Part shown: positions 18,628 to 26,615 of the stretch, one piece after another
Numbering within the stretch: position 1 is the first letter of the stretch
Layout of the letters: every line of letters begins with the position of its first letter
Assembly: GCF_001423485.1 (NCBI RefSeq)
Contig: NZ_LMOD01000002.1
Coordinates: 888,520 to 952,519 of the forward strand
Length of the DNA: 64,000 nt
DNA from: Microbacterium sp. Leaf320
GTDB lineage: Bacteria; Actinomycetota; Actinomycetes; Actinomycetales; Microbacteriaceae
Reading direction: 5' to 3'
Position numbers and translations under genes: made by a program
The notes under the pieces: generated by a model
The model's input: only the letters and a program-made list of their open reading frames with translations
Told to the model about the DNA's origin: nothing
The model's database searches: none

Positions 18628-19683
18628 TTGAACATCACACCCCTCGTGTGGATCATCACGATCGCCGTCACGATCGCCTTCTTCGTGTACGAGTTCTTCG
18701 CGCATGTGCGAAAGCCCCATGAGCCCACCATCGGCGAGTCCGCTCGCTGGTCGGCCTTCTACATCGGTCTCGCGCTGCTGTTCGGCGTCGGCATCGGCAC
18801 CGTCTCGGGCTGGACGTACGGCGGCGAGTACTTCGCCGGCTACCTCACCGAGAAGGCGCTGTCGATCGACAACCTCTTCGTCTTCCTGATCGTGATGACG
18901 GGCTTCGCGGTGCCGCGGATCTACCAGCAGAAGGTGCTGATGATCGGCATCGTGATCGCGCTGATCATGCGCGGTGGGTTCATCGCGCTCGGCGCGACGC
19001 TGATCGAGAACTTCTCCTGGATCTTCTACCTCTTCGGCGCACTGCTGCTGTTCCTCGCGTACCGCCAGGCATTCGCTCAGGGTGACCACAACCCGGCGAA
19101 CGGTCGCTTCATGCGCTTCGTGCGCCGCATCCTGCCGGTGAGCGACGAGTACAACGGCGACCGCCTCACCGTGAAGCGCGACGGCAAGCGGTTCTTCACC
19201 CCGATGTTCCTCGTGATCATCGCGATCGGCTTCGTCGACCTGATCTTCGCGGTCGACTCGATCCCCGCGATCTACGGCCTGACCGAAGAGGCGTACATCG
19301 TCTTCACCGCCAACGCCTTCGCCCTGATGGGTCTGCGCCAGCTGTACTTCCTCATCGGCGGTCTGCTGGAGCGCCTGGTGTACCTCGCGCAGGGCCTCGC
19401 GGTCATCCTCGCCTTCATCGGTGTGAAGCTCGTGCTGCACGCGATGCACGTCAACGAGCTGCCGTTCATCAACGGCGGCGAGCCGATGCTGTGGGCTCCC
19501 GAGATCCCGATCTGGTTCTCGCTGGTCTTCATCGGCGCGACCATCGCGGTCGCCACCGTCGCGAGCCTCATGAAGACGCGCCGAGACGACAGGCGCGACG
19601 CGATCGACGACTCCTCCTCGACCTCTTCGTCCCTCACCACTGACACCGGTCTCACCGCCGACACCCAGAAGGAACACTCGTGA
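18628..19683 (+). CDS. TerC family integral membrane protein, probable Mn2+ exporter
   Basis: A 351-residue protein with about eight or nine hydrophobic helices and the acidic intramembrane residues typical of TerC/Alx (EKALSIDNLFVF, FVDLIFAVDSIPA). Members export or handle Mn2+, some supplying secreted metalloproteins. The yybP-ykoY riboswitch just upstream supports a manganese role. I set the start at TTG 18628: the family homology begins there and GGAGA lies five bases upstream. The frame is open much further 5', but that part overlaps ykoC and the riboswitch. The C-terminus ends in a Ser/Thr/Asp-rich tail. Confidence 0.9.
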   Translation: MNITPLVWIITIAVTIAFFVYEFFAHVRKPHEPTIGESARWSAFYIGLALLFGVGIGTVSGWTYGGEYFAGYLTEKALSIDNLFVFLIVMTGFAVPRIYQQKVLMIGIVIALIMRGGFIALGATLIENFSWIFYLFGALLLFLAYRQAFAQGDHNPANGRFMRFVRRILPVSDEYNGDRLTVKRDGKRFFTPMFLVIIAIGFVDLIFAVDSIPAIYGLTEEAYIVFTANAFALMGLRQLYFLIGGLLERLVYLAQGLAVILAFIGVKLVLHAMHVNELPFINGGEPMLWAPEIPIWFSLVFIGATIAVATVASLMKTRRDDRRDAIDDSSSTSSSLTTDTGLTADTQKEHS

Positions 19684-19727
19684 ACCAGTCGCGCCGCTCC
19701 GACGCGTCCGCAGACCCTGACAGACCC

Positions 19728-19751
19728 GGCGCCCGAATGACCTCGGGCGCC
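19728..19751 (+). terminator. GC-rich hairpin between terC and the CNNM-type gene
   Basis: A 9-bp perfect stem (19728-19736 with 19743-19751) and six-base loop, 45 bases after the terC stop. It may attenuate rather than fully stop read-through, since the next gene follows at 19778 on the same strand. Confidence 0.5.
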
Positions 19752-19777
19752 CCTGCACCGCGTGAGGTGACCCGCTG

Positions 19778-21109
19778 ATGGGCGACCTCGTGCTGAACAT
19801 CGCTCTGGTGTTCGTCTTCGTCCTCGTCGGCGGCGTGTTCGCCGCGACCGAGATGGCCCTCGTCACGCTGCGGGAGAGCCAGATCAACGCGATCGCGGCT
19901 CGTGGCAGGCGCGGTGAGAAGGTCGCGGGCCTCGCCCGCAATCCCAACACCTTCCTCTCCGCCGTGCAGATCGGTGTGACGGTCGCCGGCTTCGCGTCAG
20001 CGGCGTATGGAGCGACATCGATCGCGCCCTCTGTCGCCCCGCTGCTCGAGAACCTCGGCGTCGCGGCCCCGCTGGCCATGACCGTCGCGACGGTTCTGCT
20101 GACGCTGGTGATCGCGTACCTGTCGCTCGTGCTCGGCGAACTCGTGCCCAAGCGCCTCGCGATCCAGCGCAACGCGCAGTTCGCCTATGCGGTCGCGCCG
20201 GTGCTCGACGGCTTCGCGACGTTCATGCGCCCGGTGATCTGGCTGCTCTCGGTGTCGACGAACGCCATCGTGCGTCTGCTCGGCGGCGATCCGCACAAGG
20301 CGGCCGACGAGCTCAGCGAGGAGGAGCTGCGCGACATCGTCGCGACGCATCAGAGCCTCCCGGACGACGAGCGCCGGATCCTCGACGACGTGCTGTCGCT
20401 GCGCGGCCGCCAGGTGAGCGAGGTCATGCGGCCCCGCCCCGAGGTCGTCGCCCTCGACGGCGCGGCGACGCTCGCCGAAGCCATCACCCAGGTGAGGGAG
20501 CTGCCGTTCTCGCGGTACCCGGTGATCGACGCCTCCCTCGACGACATCGTCGGCTTCGTGCACGTGCGTGACCTGTTCGAGGCCGCCGCCGACGATGCGA
20601 CGCGCGCGGTGCTGGGACTCATGCGCCCTGTCGAGTACGTGCCGTCGGCGGCCGGTGTGCTGCCGACGCTGACCCGCATGCGGGCCGCGGGCCACCAGAT
20701 CGCCGTCGTCGTCGACGAGTACGGCGGCACCGACGGCATCGTGACTCTCGAGGACCTCGTGGAGGAGGTCGTCGGCGAGATCTTCGACGAGTACGACACC
20801 GAAGAGCGGATGCCGGATGCCGGCGGCGCACTCGACGGACGCCTCAACCTGCAGGACTTCTCCGAGATCACGGGGATCGACCTGCCCCGTGGCGCTTCCG
20901 ACACGGTCGCGGGCTTCGTCACCGAGATGCTCGGACGCCTCGCGGTGGTCGGCGACTCGGTCGAGGTGCCAGGCGCGACGATCCGCGTGACCGCCGTCGA
21001 CCGACGACGGATCGCGGAGATCCGGGTCGTCCTGCACGAGGATGCGGAGTCTGATGTCGCGGTGAGCGCCACGACGGATGTCGGCGCGACCGCCGAGGGG
21101 CGCGGCTGA
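19778..21109 (+). CDS. CNNM/CorC-type membrane protein (DUF21, CBS pair, CorC_HlyC)
   Basis: A 443-residue protein of the family once called hemolysin-like. The N-terminal DUF21 membrane domain (about 1-190, with SLVLGELVPKRLAIQ) is followed by two CBS domains (about 200-330; RPRPEVVALDG, SRYPVIDASLDDIVGFVHVRDL, IAVVVDEYGGTDGIVTLEDLVEEVVGEI) and a C-terminal CorC/HlyC domain. Relatives transport or regulate Mg2+ and other divalent cations. Its position behind the Mn2+-riboswitch terC gene suggests joint divalent-metal homeostasis. GAGGTGA lies seven bases before the ATG. Confidence 0.92.
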   Translation: MGDLVLNIALVFVFVLVGGVFAATEMALVTLRESQINAIAARGRRGEKVAGLARNPNTFLSAVQIGVTVAGFASAAYGATSIAPSVAPLLENLGVAAPLAMTVATVLLTLVIAYLSLVLGELVPKRLAIQRNAQFAYAVAPVLDGFATFMRPVIWLLSVSTNAIVRLLGGDPHKAADELSEEELRDIVATHQSLPDDERRILDDVLSLRGRQVSEVMRPRPEVVALDGAATLAEAITQVRELPFSRYPVIDASLDDIVGFVHVRDLFEAAADDATRAVLGLMRPVEYVPSAAGVLPTLTRMRAAGHQIAVVVDEYGGTDGIVTLEDLVEEVVGEIFDEYDTEERMPDAGGALDGRLNLQDFSEITGIDLPRGASDTVAGFVTEMLGRLAVVGDSVEVPGATIRVTAVDRRRIAEIRVVLHEDAESDVAVSATTDVGATAEGRG

Positions 21110-21112
21110 GGC

Positions 21113-21838
21113 TCAGCTCTCGCTCCAGAGCCTCCGGTAGTACTCCAGTCGCTCCCGATCGGGGGTGACGCCGTAGGCCTCGATGAGCACGTCCTCCCAC
21201 CCCGGGCCGAAGTTCCACTTCGTGCTCATCGAGGCCACGGCGATGTCCGCCCACCGGTCTGCGGTGCCGAGGGCGGCGAGGTCGACGTGGGCGAGCGGGC
21301 GGCCGCCGTCATCGAGCAGGGTGTTGGGCATGCAGGCGTCGCCATGGCATACGACGAGTCGGTCGACGGGTGGCGGCGTGAGCAGGTCGTCCGGCACATC
21401 GACACCCCGCTCGTGGGCGTTCGCGATCCTCCACGCCGGGTCCCAGGTCCAGGGGCATTCGTCGACCGGCAGCGCGTCGTGCAGAGACCGCAGCGCGATG
21501 CCGACGGCGCGCACGGCCGTGTCCGGGTCGTCGCGCCATCGCGAGTCCACCGCGCTGTGTCCCGCGAGCGCAGCCGTGACGAGCCACTCGTGGTGGGCAT
21601 CCTGACCCTGTTCCAGGACTTCCGGCACCACGATCCACTGCCGGGCCCAGCGCATCCGCTCGGCCTCGTCGCGCATGTTGGCCTCGGCGTCGTGAGGGCC
21701 CCATTTGATGTACCGCGCATCGTCGGTGCGAAAGGTCAGCCCGCCGATGCCGTTGAGCCACACCGGGGTCAGGGCGGCGTCTCCGGCGAGCGCGCGCACT
21801 CTCGTCGGGATCTCGATCGCGGTGTCCGGAATGCTCAT
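21113..21838 (-). CDS. Aminoglycoside phosphotransferase (APH) family kinase
   Basis: A 241-residue small-molecule kinase of the APH/choline-kinase fold. The catalytic loop CHGDACMPNTLL (Brenner HxD....N) and the metal-binding segment AHVDLAALG are intact. The family includes antibiotic kinases and many enzymes of unknown substrate, so drug resistance cannot be claimed from this sequence. The ATG at 21838 is chosen over an in-frame ATG 33 bases upstream because GAAGGGGG precedes it. It converges on the CNNM gene with three bases between the stops. Confidence 0.85.
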   Translation of the reverse strand: MSIPDTAIEIPTRVRALAGDAALTPVWLNGIGGLTFRTDDARYIKWGPHDAEANMRDEAERMRWARQWIVVPEVLEQGQDAHHEWLVTAALAGHSAVDSRWRDDPDTAVRAVGIALRSLHDALPVDECPWTWDPAWRIANAHERGVDVPDDLLTPPPVDRLVVCHGDACMPNTLLDDGGRPLAHVDLAALGTADRWADIAVASMSTKWNFGPGWEDVLIEAYGVTPDRERLEYYRRLWSES

Positions 21839-21968
21839 GCATCCCCCTTCGAAACGTATATCGGTATGCACATATTCTCCCGGTTCTGCCGGCTCGGACC
21901 CGGTTAGTGTCGATCCCGGTCGCCGTCGGCGACCGCTTCATCTCTCCCATCGATACACCGAGGTCTTC

Positions 21969-22601
21969 GTGCGCGTTTCGTCTCGATCGCAGTGGTGGCG
22001 ACGCCATGGCAGTGATGTCGACGCGTCGTCGAACCCGCCAGCTGCCGACGGTGCAGACGCGGTTCAGGACGTCGCGGGCGATCTGCCCAGGGCCCCGGTG
22101 ATCTCGTCGCGGGAGCCCGACGAGGGGGACCTCGACCGGTTCGTCGAATGGATCTGGGCCGAAGACGCCCGCGCATCCGCGGCAGACGAGCCCGTCGCGG
22201 ACACACGCACCACCACAGAGGAGCAGTACAACATGAGTTCACTTGATGACGCCCTGCAGCAGCTGCTGGCCATCGAAGGCGCAACCGGCGCCGCGATCGT
22301 CGACTACGGCAGCGGCATGGCTCTCGCCCAGGGCGGCAACCCGTCGTTCGATCTCGGCATCGCGGCCGCGGGCAACTCCAACGTCGTCCGCGCGAAGCTG
22401 GCGACCATGCGCGACCTCGGCGTCACCGACGAGATCGATGACATCCTCATCACGCTGAGCTCGCAGTACCACCTGATCAACGTGCTCAACACGCAGAGCG
22501 CGAACGGGCTGTTCATCTATCTCGTGCTGAACCGGGCCGCGGCGAACCTCGCTCTCGCCCGCCACAAGCTGAAGGGCATCGCCGCGCAGATCGAGGTCTG
22601 A
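21969..22601 (+). CDS. Roadblock/LC7-domain protein with N-terminal extension
   Basis: The C-terminal 122 residues (from the ATG at 22233) form a Roadblock/LC7-like domain: MSSLDDALQQLLAIEGATGAAIVDYGSG, SQYHLINVLNTQSANGLFIYLVLNR. Such domains regulate small GTPases or act as scaffolds. The same frame stays open upstream and looks coding (GC-rich third positions, an acidic stretch DEGDLDRFVEWIWAEDARA), so I give the longer form from GTG 21969 with GAGG before it. GAGGAG also precedes the internal ATG, so a shorter product or both are possible. No GTPase gene is adjacent. Confidence 0.7.
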   Translation: MRVSSRSQWWRRHGSDVDASSNPPAADGADAVQDVAGDLPRAPVISSREPDEGDLDRFVEWIWAEDARASAADEPVADTRTTTEEQYNMSSLDDALQQLLAIEGATGAAIVDYGSGMALAQGGNPSFDLGIAAAGNSNVVRAKLATMRDLGVTDEIDDILITLSSQYHLINVLNTQSANGLFIYLVLNRAAANLALARHKLKGIAAQIEV

Positions 22602-22614
22602 GCGAGACGCATCG

Positions 22615-22650
22615 ACGAAGGGGGAGGGCCGTGCGGCTCTCCCCCTTCGT
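22615..22650 (+). terminator. Terminator hairpin after the Roadblock gene
   Basis: A 12-bp perfect stem (22615-22626 with 22639-22650) around a 12-base loop, 13 bases after the stop codon. Confidence 0.85.
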
Positions 22651-22670
22651 GGTGTGCGGCGTAGGCTCGG

Positions 22671-22715
22671 TGTTGATGCGGCCGGTGTCGGTGCGGCAGG
22701 TGTCGATGCGGCCGG
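22671..22715 (+). repeat. Three tandem 15-bp repeats
   Basis: Units TGTTGATGCGGCCGG, TGTCGGTGCGGCAGG and TGTCGATGCGGCCGG follow head to tail between a terminator and the next promoter region. No coding role is visible. Confidence 0.7.
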
Positions 22716-22797
22716 AGTGGAATGTCGGCACGTGTCGCCTGAAACTCGGAGTCAGCTAAACTGGCACTGAGTCGCACACGTTTCGAAGGAGAACCGC

Positions 22798-23559
22798 ATG
22801 CAGATCCAGGGCTCGAGTGCTCTCATCACCGGCGGTGCGTCCGGTCTGGGCCTCGCCACCGCACGCAGGCTGGCAGCCGCCGGCGCCGTCGTGACCATCC
22901 TCGACCTCCCCTCATCGGCCGGCGCCGAGATCGCCGCCGAGCTCGGCGGAGTCTTCGCCGCCGGCGACGTCACGAGCGCGGATGACGCGGCCGAGGCCGC
23001 CGCCGCAGCCCAGGCCGCAGCCCCGCTGCGCGTGGTCGTCAACTGCGCGGGGATCGCCCCGCCGGCCAAGGTCCTCGACCGCGAGGGCAACCCGGCCGTG
23101 CTCGCCGACTTCGAGCGCATCGTGCGCATCAACCTCGTGGGCACGTTCAACGTCCTCTCGCAGGCATCCGCCGTGATCGCGAAGAACGACGCCACCGATG
23201 ACGGTGATCGCGGCGTCATCGTGAACACCGCGAGCGTCGCCGCCTTCGACGGCCAGATCGGCCAGCCCGCGTACTCCGCATCGAAGGGCGGAGTGCACGC
23301 CATGACCCTCCCCGTCGCGCGGGAACTCGCGCGCTACGGCATCCGCGTCTGCACCATCGCCCCCGGCATCATGGAGACTCCGATGCTGATGGGGCTGCCG
23401 CAGGCCGCGCAGGACTCGCTCGGCCAGCAGGTGCCGTTCCCCTCACGCCTCGGCCGCCCCGACGAGTACGCCGCCCTCGTGCAGCAGATCGTCGAGAACG
23501 GCTACCTCAACGGCGAGACGATCCGCCTCGACGGCGCTATTCGCATGGCGCCGAAGTAG
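22798..23559 (+). CDS. SDR family dehydrogenase, 3-hydroxyacyl-CoA dehydrogenase (HSD10)-like
   Basis: A 253-residue classical short-chain dehydrogenase. The NAD-binding motif is GGASGLG (residues 12-18), the NxxG region reads VVNCAGIAPPAK, and the catalytic pair is YSASKGG. The overall pattern, including NTASVAAFDGQIGQPAYSASKGG, resembles the 17-beta-HSD type 10/3-hydroxyacyl-CoA dehydrogenase subgroup used in branched-chain and fatty acid breakdown. AAGGAG precedes the ATG. A second SDR gene follows 28 bases later in the same direction, so the two likely form an operon. Confidence 0.88.
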   Translation: MQIQGSSALITGGASGLGLATARRLAAAGAVVTILDLPSSAGAEIAAELGGVFAAGDVTSADDAAEAAAAAQAAAPLRVVVNCAGIAPPAKVLDREGNPAVLADFERIVRINLVGTFNVLSQASAVIAKNDATDDGDRGVIVNTASVAAFDGQIGQPAYSASKGGVHAMTLPVARELARYGIRVCTIAPGIMETPMLMGLPQAAQDSLGQQVPFPSRLGRPDEYAALVQQIVENGYLNGETIRLDGAIRMAPK

Positions 23560-23587
23560 ACCGCAGCCTCAGACCCAAGGAGAATCC

Positions 23588-24418
23588 ATGTCACTGGCAG
23601 GAAAGACCATCCTCATGTCGGGCGGCAGCCGCGGCATCGGCCTCGCGATCGCGCTGCGAGCGGCAGCCGACGGCGCGAACATCGCAATGCTTGCGAAGAC
23701 CGACACCCCGCACCCCAAGCTCGAGGGCACTGTGCACTCCGCGGCCGAGCAGATTCGGGCCGCCGGTGGCCAGGCGCTGCCGATCGTCGGCGACGTGCGC
23801 GACGACGACGACATCACAGAGGCCGTCCTCAAGACGCAGGGTGAGTTCGGCGGCATCGACATCGTCATCAACAACGCCAGCGTCATCGACCTCTCGCGCT
23901 CGCTCGACCTCGGCGCGAAGAAGTACGACCTGATGCAGGACGTCAACGTCCGCGGCACGTTCATGCTGTCCCGCGCGGCGATCCCGATCCTGAAAGATGC
24001 CGAGAACCCGCACATCCTCTCGCTGTCACCGCCCCTGAACCCGACGCCGAAGTGGCTGGGCGCGCACACCGGCTACACACTCGCGAAGTTCGGCATGACG
24101 ATGGTGACGCTCGGGCTCGCGGCGGAGTTCGCCCGCGACGGCATCGCCGCCAATACCCTGTGGCCGCGCACGACGATCGCCACCGCGGCGGTGCAGAATC
24201 TGCTCGGCGGCGACAAGGTCATGGCTGCGAGCCGTACGCCCGACATCTACGCCGACGCCGCCTACGCGGTGCTGCTCAAGCCCGCGGCGGAGTACACGGG
24301 TCAGACGCTGATCGTCGAGGACGTGCTCGAGGCCGATGGAGTGACCGACTTCTCGGGCTACGCCGCAGTGCCAGGAACGCCGGACGACCGGCTCTTCCCC
24401 GACATCTTCCTCGACTGA
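23588..24418 (+). CDS. SDR family oxidoreductase, HSDL2-like
   Basis: A 276-residue short-chain dehydrogenase with cofactor motif GGSRGIG, NNASVIDLS in place of the usual NNAG, and a catalytic-site segment SPPLNPTPKWLGAHTGYTLAKFGM. It matches the subgroup related to human HSDL2, whose substrates are poorly known. The ATG has AAGGAG upstream. Pairing with the HSD10-like gene suggests a joint role in acyl-CoA or fatty-acid metabolism, but no acyl-CoA dehydrogenase or thiolase is nearby to confirm it. Confidence 0.85.
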   Translation: MSLAGKTILMSGGSRGIGLAIALRAAADGANIAMLAKTDTPHPKLEGTVHSAAEQIRAAGGQALPIVGDVRDDDDITEAVLKTQGEFGGIDIVINNASVIDLSRSLDLGAKKYDLMQDVNVRGTFMLSRAAIPILKDAENPHILSLSPPLNPTPKWLGAHTGYTLAKFGMTMVTLGLAAEFARDGIAANTLWPRTTIATAAVQNLLGGDKVMAASRTPDIYADAAYAVLLKPAAEYTGQTLIVEDVLEADGVTDFSGYAAVPGTPDDRLFPDIFLD

Positions 24419-24559
24419 GCGGCTGCTCTCAGCATCCGCCCCGGACTCAGATCGGGAAAAGGAGACGGGACGTGGTCGGTTCGGCGTGTTGTTCGGCGAC
24501 GCGCCGAGCGAAGGGCGATGCGTCTCTGTTCTCCGTGCAGAGGACGGCGGGCAGATGAG

Positions 24560-25309
24560 TCAGAACAGCAGGTAGACGGCCCCGGCGATCGTCAGCACGA
24601 TCACGATCCGGTCGAACAGCACCTGGTTCATGCGCTTCGCCAGGCGGATGCCGACGAGTGCACCGATCACGACGAGCGGCGCCAGCACGGCATCCATCAG
24701 CAGCACGTGCCCCTCGAACAGGCCGAGGCCCGCGAGGAACGGGATCTTCACGAGGTTGATGATCGCGAAGAACCAGGCCGAGGTTCCGAGGAACACCTGC
24801 ACGGGTGTGCGGGTCGCGAGGAAGTACATCGACATGACGGGGCCGCCGGCGTTCGCGACCATGGTCGTGAACCCGCCGAGCGTGCCGTAGACGCCCGAGA
24901 GCACGATGCCGCCGGGGGTCGGCGCCACGGCATCCGCCCTGTTCTGCCTCCATCGCCGCCACAGCGTCACCGCGATCATCGCCAGCAGGATCACGCCGAT
25001 CGCGCGCCGGACTATCCCGTCACCCGCGAGCGCGAGGAACGCGAATCCGGCGACCAGGCCGGCGATGACCGCGGGCGCGAGGCGCAGCAGGGTCGGCCAG
25101 TGCGCGTGGCGGCGATAGGTGATCAGCGCGAACACATCGCCGACGATGAGCAGCAGAAGCATCGCGGCTGTCGACGTGCGGGCGGGGAGCACGGTCGCGA
25201 AGAGGGCGATGGCCAGGATGCTGCCGCCGGGGAGCGCGGTCTTCGAGATGCCGATCGTGACCGCGGCGAGGCCGAGCGCCGCCCAGGCGAGGGGTGCGAG
25301 TTCGATCAC
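24560..25309 (-). CDS. TauE/SafE family sulfite exporter-like membrane protein
   Basis: A 249-residue protein with seven to eight hydrophobic helices and the two glycine-rich repeats of the TauE/SafE family (ISKTALPGGSILAI and GGFTTMVANAGGPVMSMYFLATRTP). Members are thought to export organic or sulfur-containing anions; the substrate here is unknown. The GTG at 25309 starts four bases after the ankyrin gene stop, indicating translational coupling in an eda-ankyrin-tauE operon. That context points to an organic anion linked to KDPG-type metabolism rather than sulfite. Confidence 0.87.
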   Translation of the reverse strand: MIELAPLAWAALGLAAVTIGISKTALPGGSILAIALFATVLPARTSTAAMLLLLIVGDVFALITYRRHAHWPTLLRLAPAVIAGLVAGFAFLALAGDGIVRRAIGVILLAMIAVTLWRRWRQNRADAVAPTPGGIVLSGVYGTLGGFTTMVANAGGPVMSMYFLATRTPVQVFLGTSAWFFAIINLVKIPFLAGLGLFEGHVLLMDAVLAPLVVIGALVGIRLAKRMNQVLFDRIVIVLTIAGAVYLLF

Positions 25310-25313
25310 CGGG

Positions 25314-25904
25314 TCATCGTCGTTCCAGCAGGGCGACGATCTCGTCGTAGCCGCGGGCGGCGGCGAGATCGCGAGGCAGCACTCCGTCACCGTCGCGGAT
25401 CGTGATGTCGGCACCGCCGTCGAGCAGCGCGCGCACGACCTCGACGTAGGTGTCGGATCCGTCGCCGAGCACGATCGCCTCGTGCAGCGCCGTCCAGTTC
25501 AGGTTGTTGATGTGGTTCGGGTCGACGCCCGCCTCGAGCAGGATGCCGATGGTCGAGAGCAACCCGCGCTCGGATGCCGGGATCAGCGCCGTGCCTCCGA
25601 AGCGATTCGTGCTGGTGAGGTCGGCGCCGTTGTCGAGGGCCAGGCGCAGGATCTCGTCGTGGCCACGGGCTCCGGCGTAGAGGTAGGCCGAGTCCTGGAT
25701 GTCGTCCTTGGCATTCACGTCTGCTCCGGCCTCGATGAGCACCCGGGCCGCGTCGACGTGGTCGGCCTTCGTGGCCGCGACGAGCGCGGTCATGCCGCCG
25801 GCGCCGCGGGCCTCGATATCGGCTCCGGCGTCGAGGGCGGTGCGCACGGCATCCGCGTCGCCCGAGAGGGCAGCGTCGATGAGATCACGAGTGCGGGCGG
25901 ACAT
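25314..25904 (-). CDS. Ankyrin-repeat protein
   Basis: A 196-residue protein made almost wholly of five or six ankyrin repeats, each with the G-T/A-AL..A...G....V..LL..GADVN pattern (for example GGMTALVAATKADHVDAARVL and NWTALHEAIVLGDGSDTYVEVV). There is no signal peptide, so it should be a cytosolic protein-binding module. It lies between eda and a TauE-like exporter with 10- and 4-base gaps and GAGGAG before its ATG. An interaction with one of these neighbours is plausible but unproven. Confidence 0.9.
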   Translation of the reverse strand: MSARTRDLIDAALSGDADAVRTALDAGADIEARGAGGMTALVAATKADHVDAARVLIEAGADVNAKDDIQDSAYLYAGARGHDEILRLALDNGADLTSTNRFGGTALIPASERGLLSTIGILLEAGVDPNHINNLNWTALHEAIVLGDGSDTYVEVVRALLDGGADITIRDGDGVLPRDLAAARGYDEIVALLERR

Positions 25905-25914
25905 GGAGCGCTCC

Positions 25915-26553
25915 TCAGCTGCGGGTCGCTGCGAGTGCTGCGGCGAATCGCGCCGAGCGCTGCTCGATGTCGGCCCAGTCGGATGCCGCGAGCGAGGCGC
26001 CGTTGGCGAGGTCGCCACCCGCACCGACGGCGACCGCTCCGGCGCGGAACCACTCGGCCAGGTTGTTGGGGCTGACGCCGCCGGTCGGCATCAGCGGGGC
26101 TTTGGGGAAGGGGCCGCGCAGCGCGCCGAGGTAGGAGGGACCGCCGAGGGATGCGGGGAAGATCTTGACCACGTCGACGCCGAGCTCGAGCGCGCCCATG
26201 ACCTCGGTCGGGGTCATGGCGCCGGTCATCACGACGCGGCCGGTGTCGAGCATCGCGCGGGTCAGCGCGGGCAGGGTGCCCGGGCTCACGAGGAACTCCG
26301 CGCCGGCGTCGGCGGCGAGTGCGGCCTGCTCGGCCGTCGTGACCGTGCCTGCTCCGACGTAGGCGGCGTCACCGTGGCGGGCGATCAGCTCACGGATCAC
26401 CGCAGGCGCGTCGGGTGTCGAGAACGTCACCTCGATGCCGGTCACCCCGCCGCGGATGATCGCCTCGGAGGCCTCGAGCGCGAGCTCGGGCGACGGTGCG
26501 CGGAGCACAGCGAGGACACCGGCGGTGCGGGCGCGGGAGAGACGGTCGGACAT
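25915..26553 (-). CDS. eda: KDPG/KHG aldolase (2-keto-3-deoxy-6-phosphogluconate aldolase family)
   Basis: A 212-residue class I aldolase that cleaves 2-keto-3-deoxy-6-phosphogluconate or a related keto-acid to pyruvate plus an aldehyde. Schiff-base Lys130 lies in VDVVKIFPAS, and Glu41 in GIEVTFST is the general base. The phosphate-binding GGV segment (LMPTGGVSPNNL) is present. It is the first gene of an operon with an ankyrin protein and a TauE-like exporter. Upstream, at 26598-26615, is a palindrome shared with the ribokinase, CUT2 importer and FGGY-kinase promoters of this window. Confidence 0.93.
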   Translation of the reverse strand: MSDRLSRARTAGVLAVLRAPSPELALEASEAIIRGGVTGIEVTFSTPDAPAVIRELIARHGDAAYVGAGTVTTAEQAALAADAGAEFLVSPGTLPALTRAMLDTGRVVMTGAMTPTEVMGALELGVDVVKIFPASLGGPSYLGALRGPFPKAPLMPTGGVSPNNLAEWFRAGAVAVGAGGDLANGASLAASDWADIEQRSARFAAALAATRS

Positions 26554-26597
26554 CGAGGGCTCCTTCGGGTGGGGTGACCCCCATTCTCCCCGACGGC

Positions 26598-26615
26598 AAC
26601 CTGTAATTACAAGCG
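26598..26615. promoter_or_regulatory. HutC-type operator copy upstream of eda
   Basis: AACCTGTAATTACAAGCG, core TGT-N4-ACA. It overlaps the TAA stop of the upstream L12-like gene and sits 45 bases before the eda ATG. The same motif recurs at 44934, 53640, 62538 and 62561. Confidence 0.65.

Noticed and set aside
21113..21838. Aminoglycoside resistance gene
   Set aside because: The catalytic motif shows only the APH-type kinase fold. Many members phosphorylate other molecules, and no resistance context is present.
22671..22715. Possible CRISPR-like array of three 15-bp units
   Set aside because: Units are contiguous without spacers, too short, and no cas gene is present.
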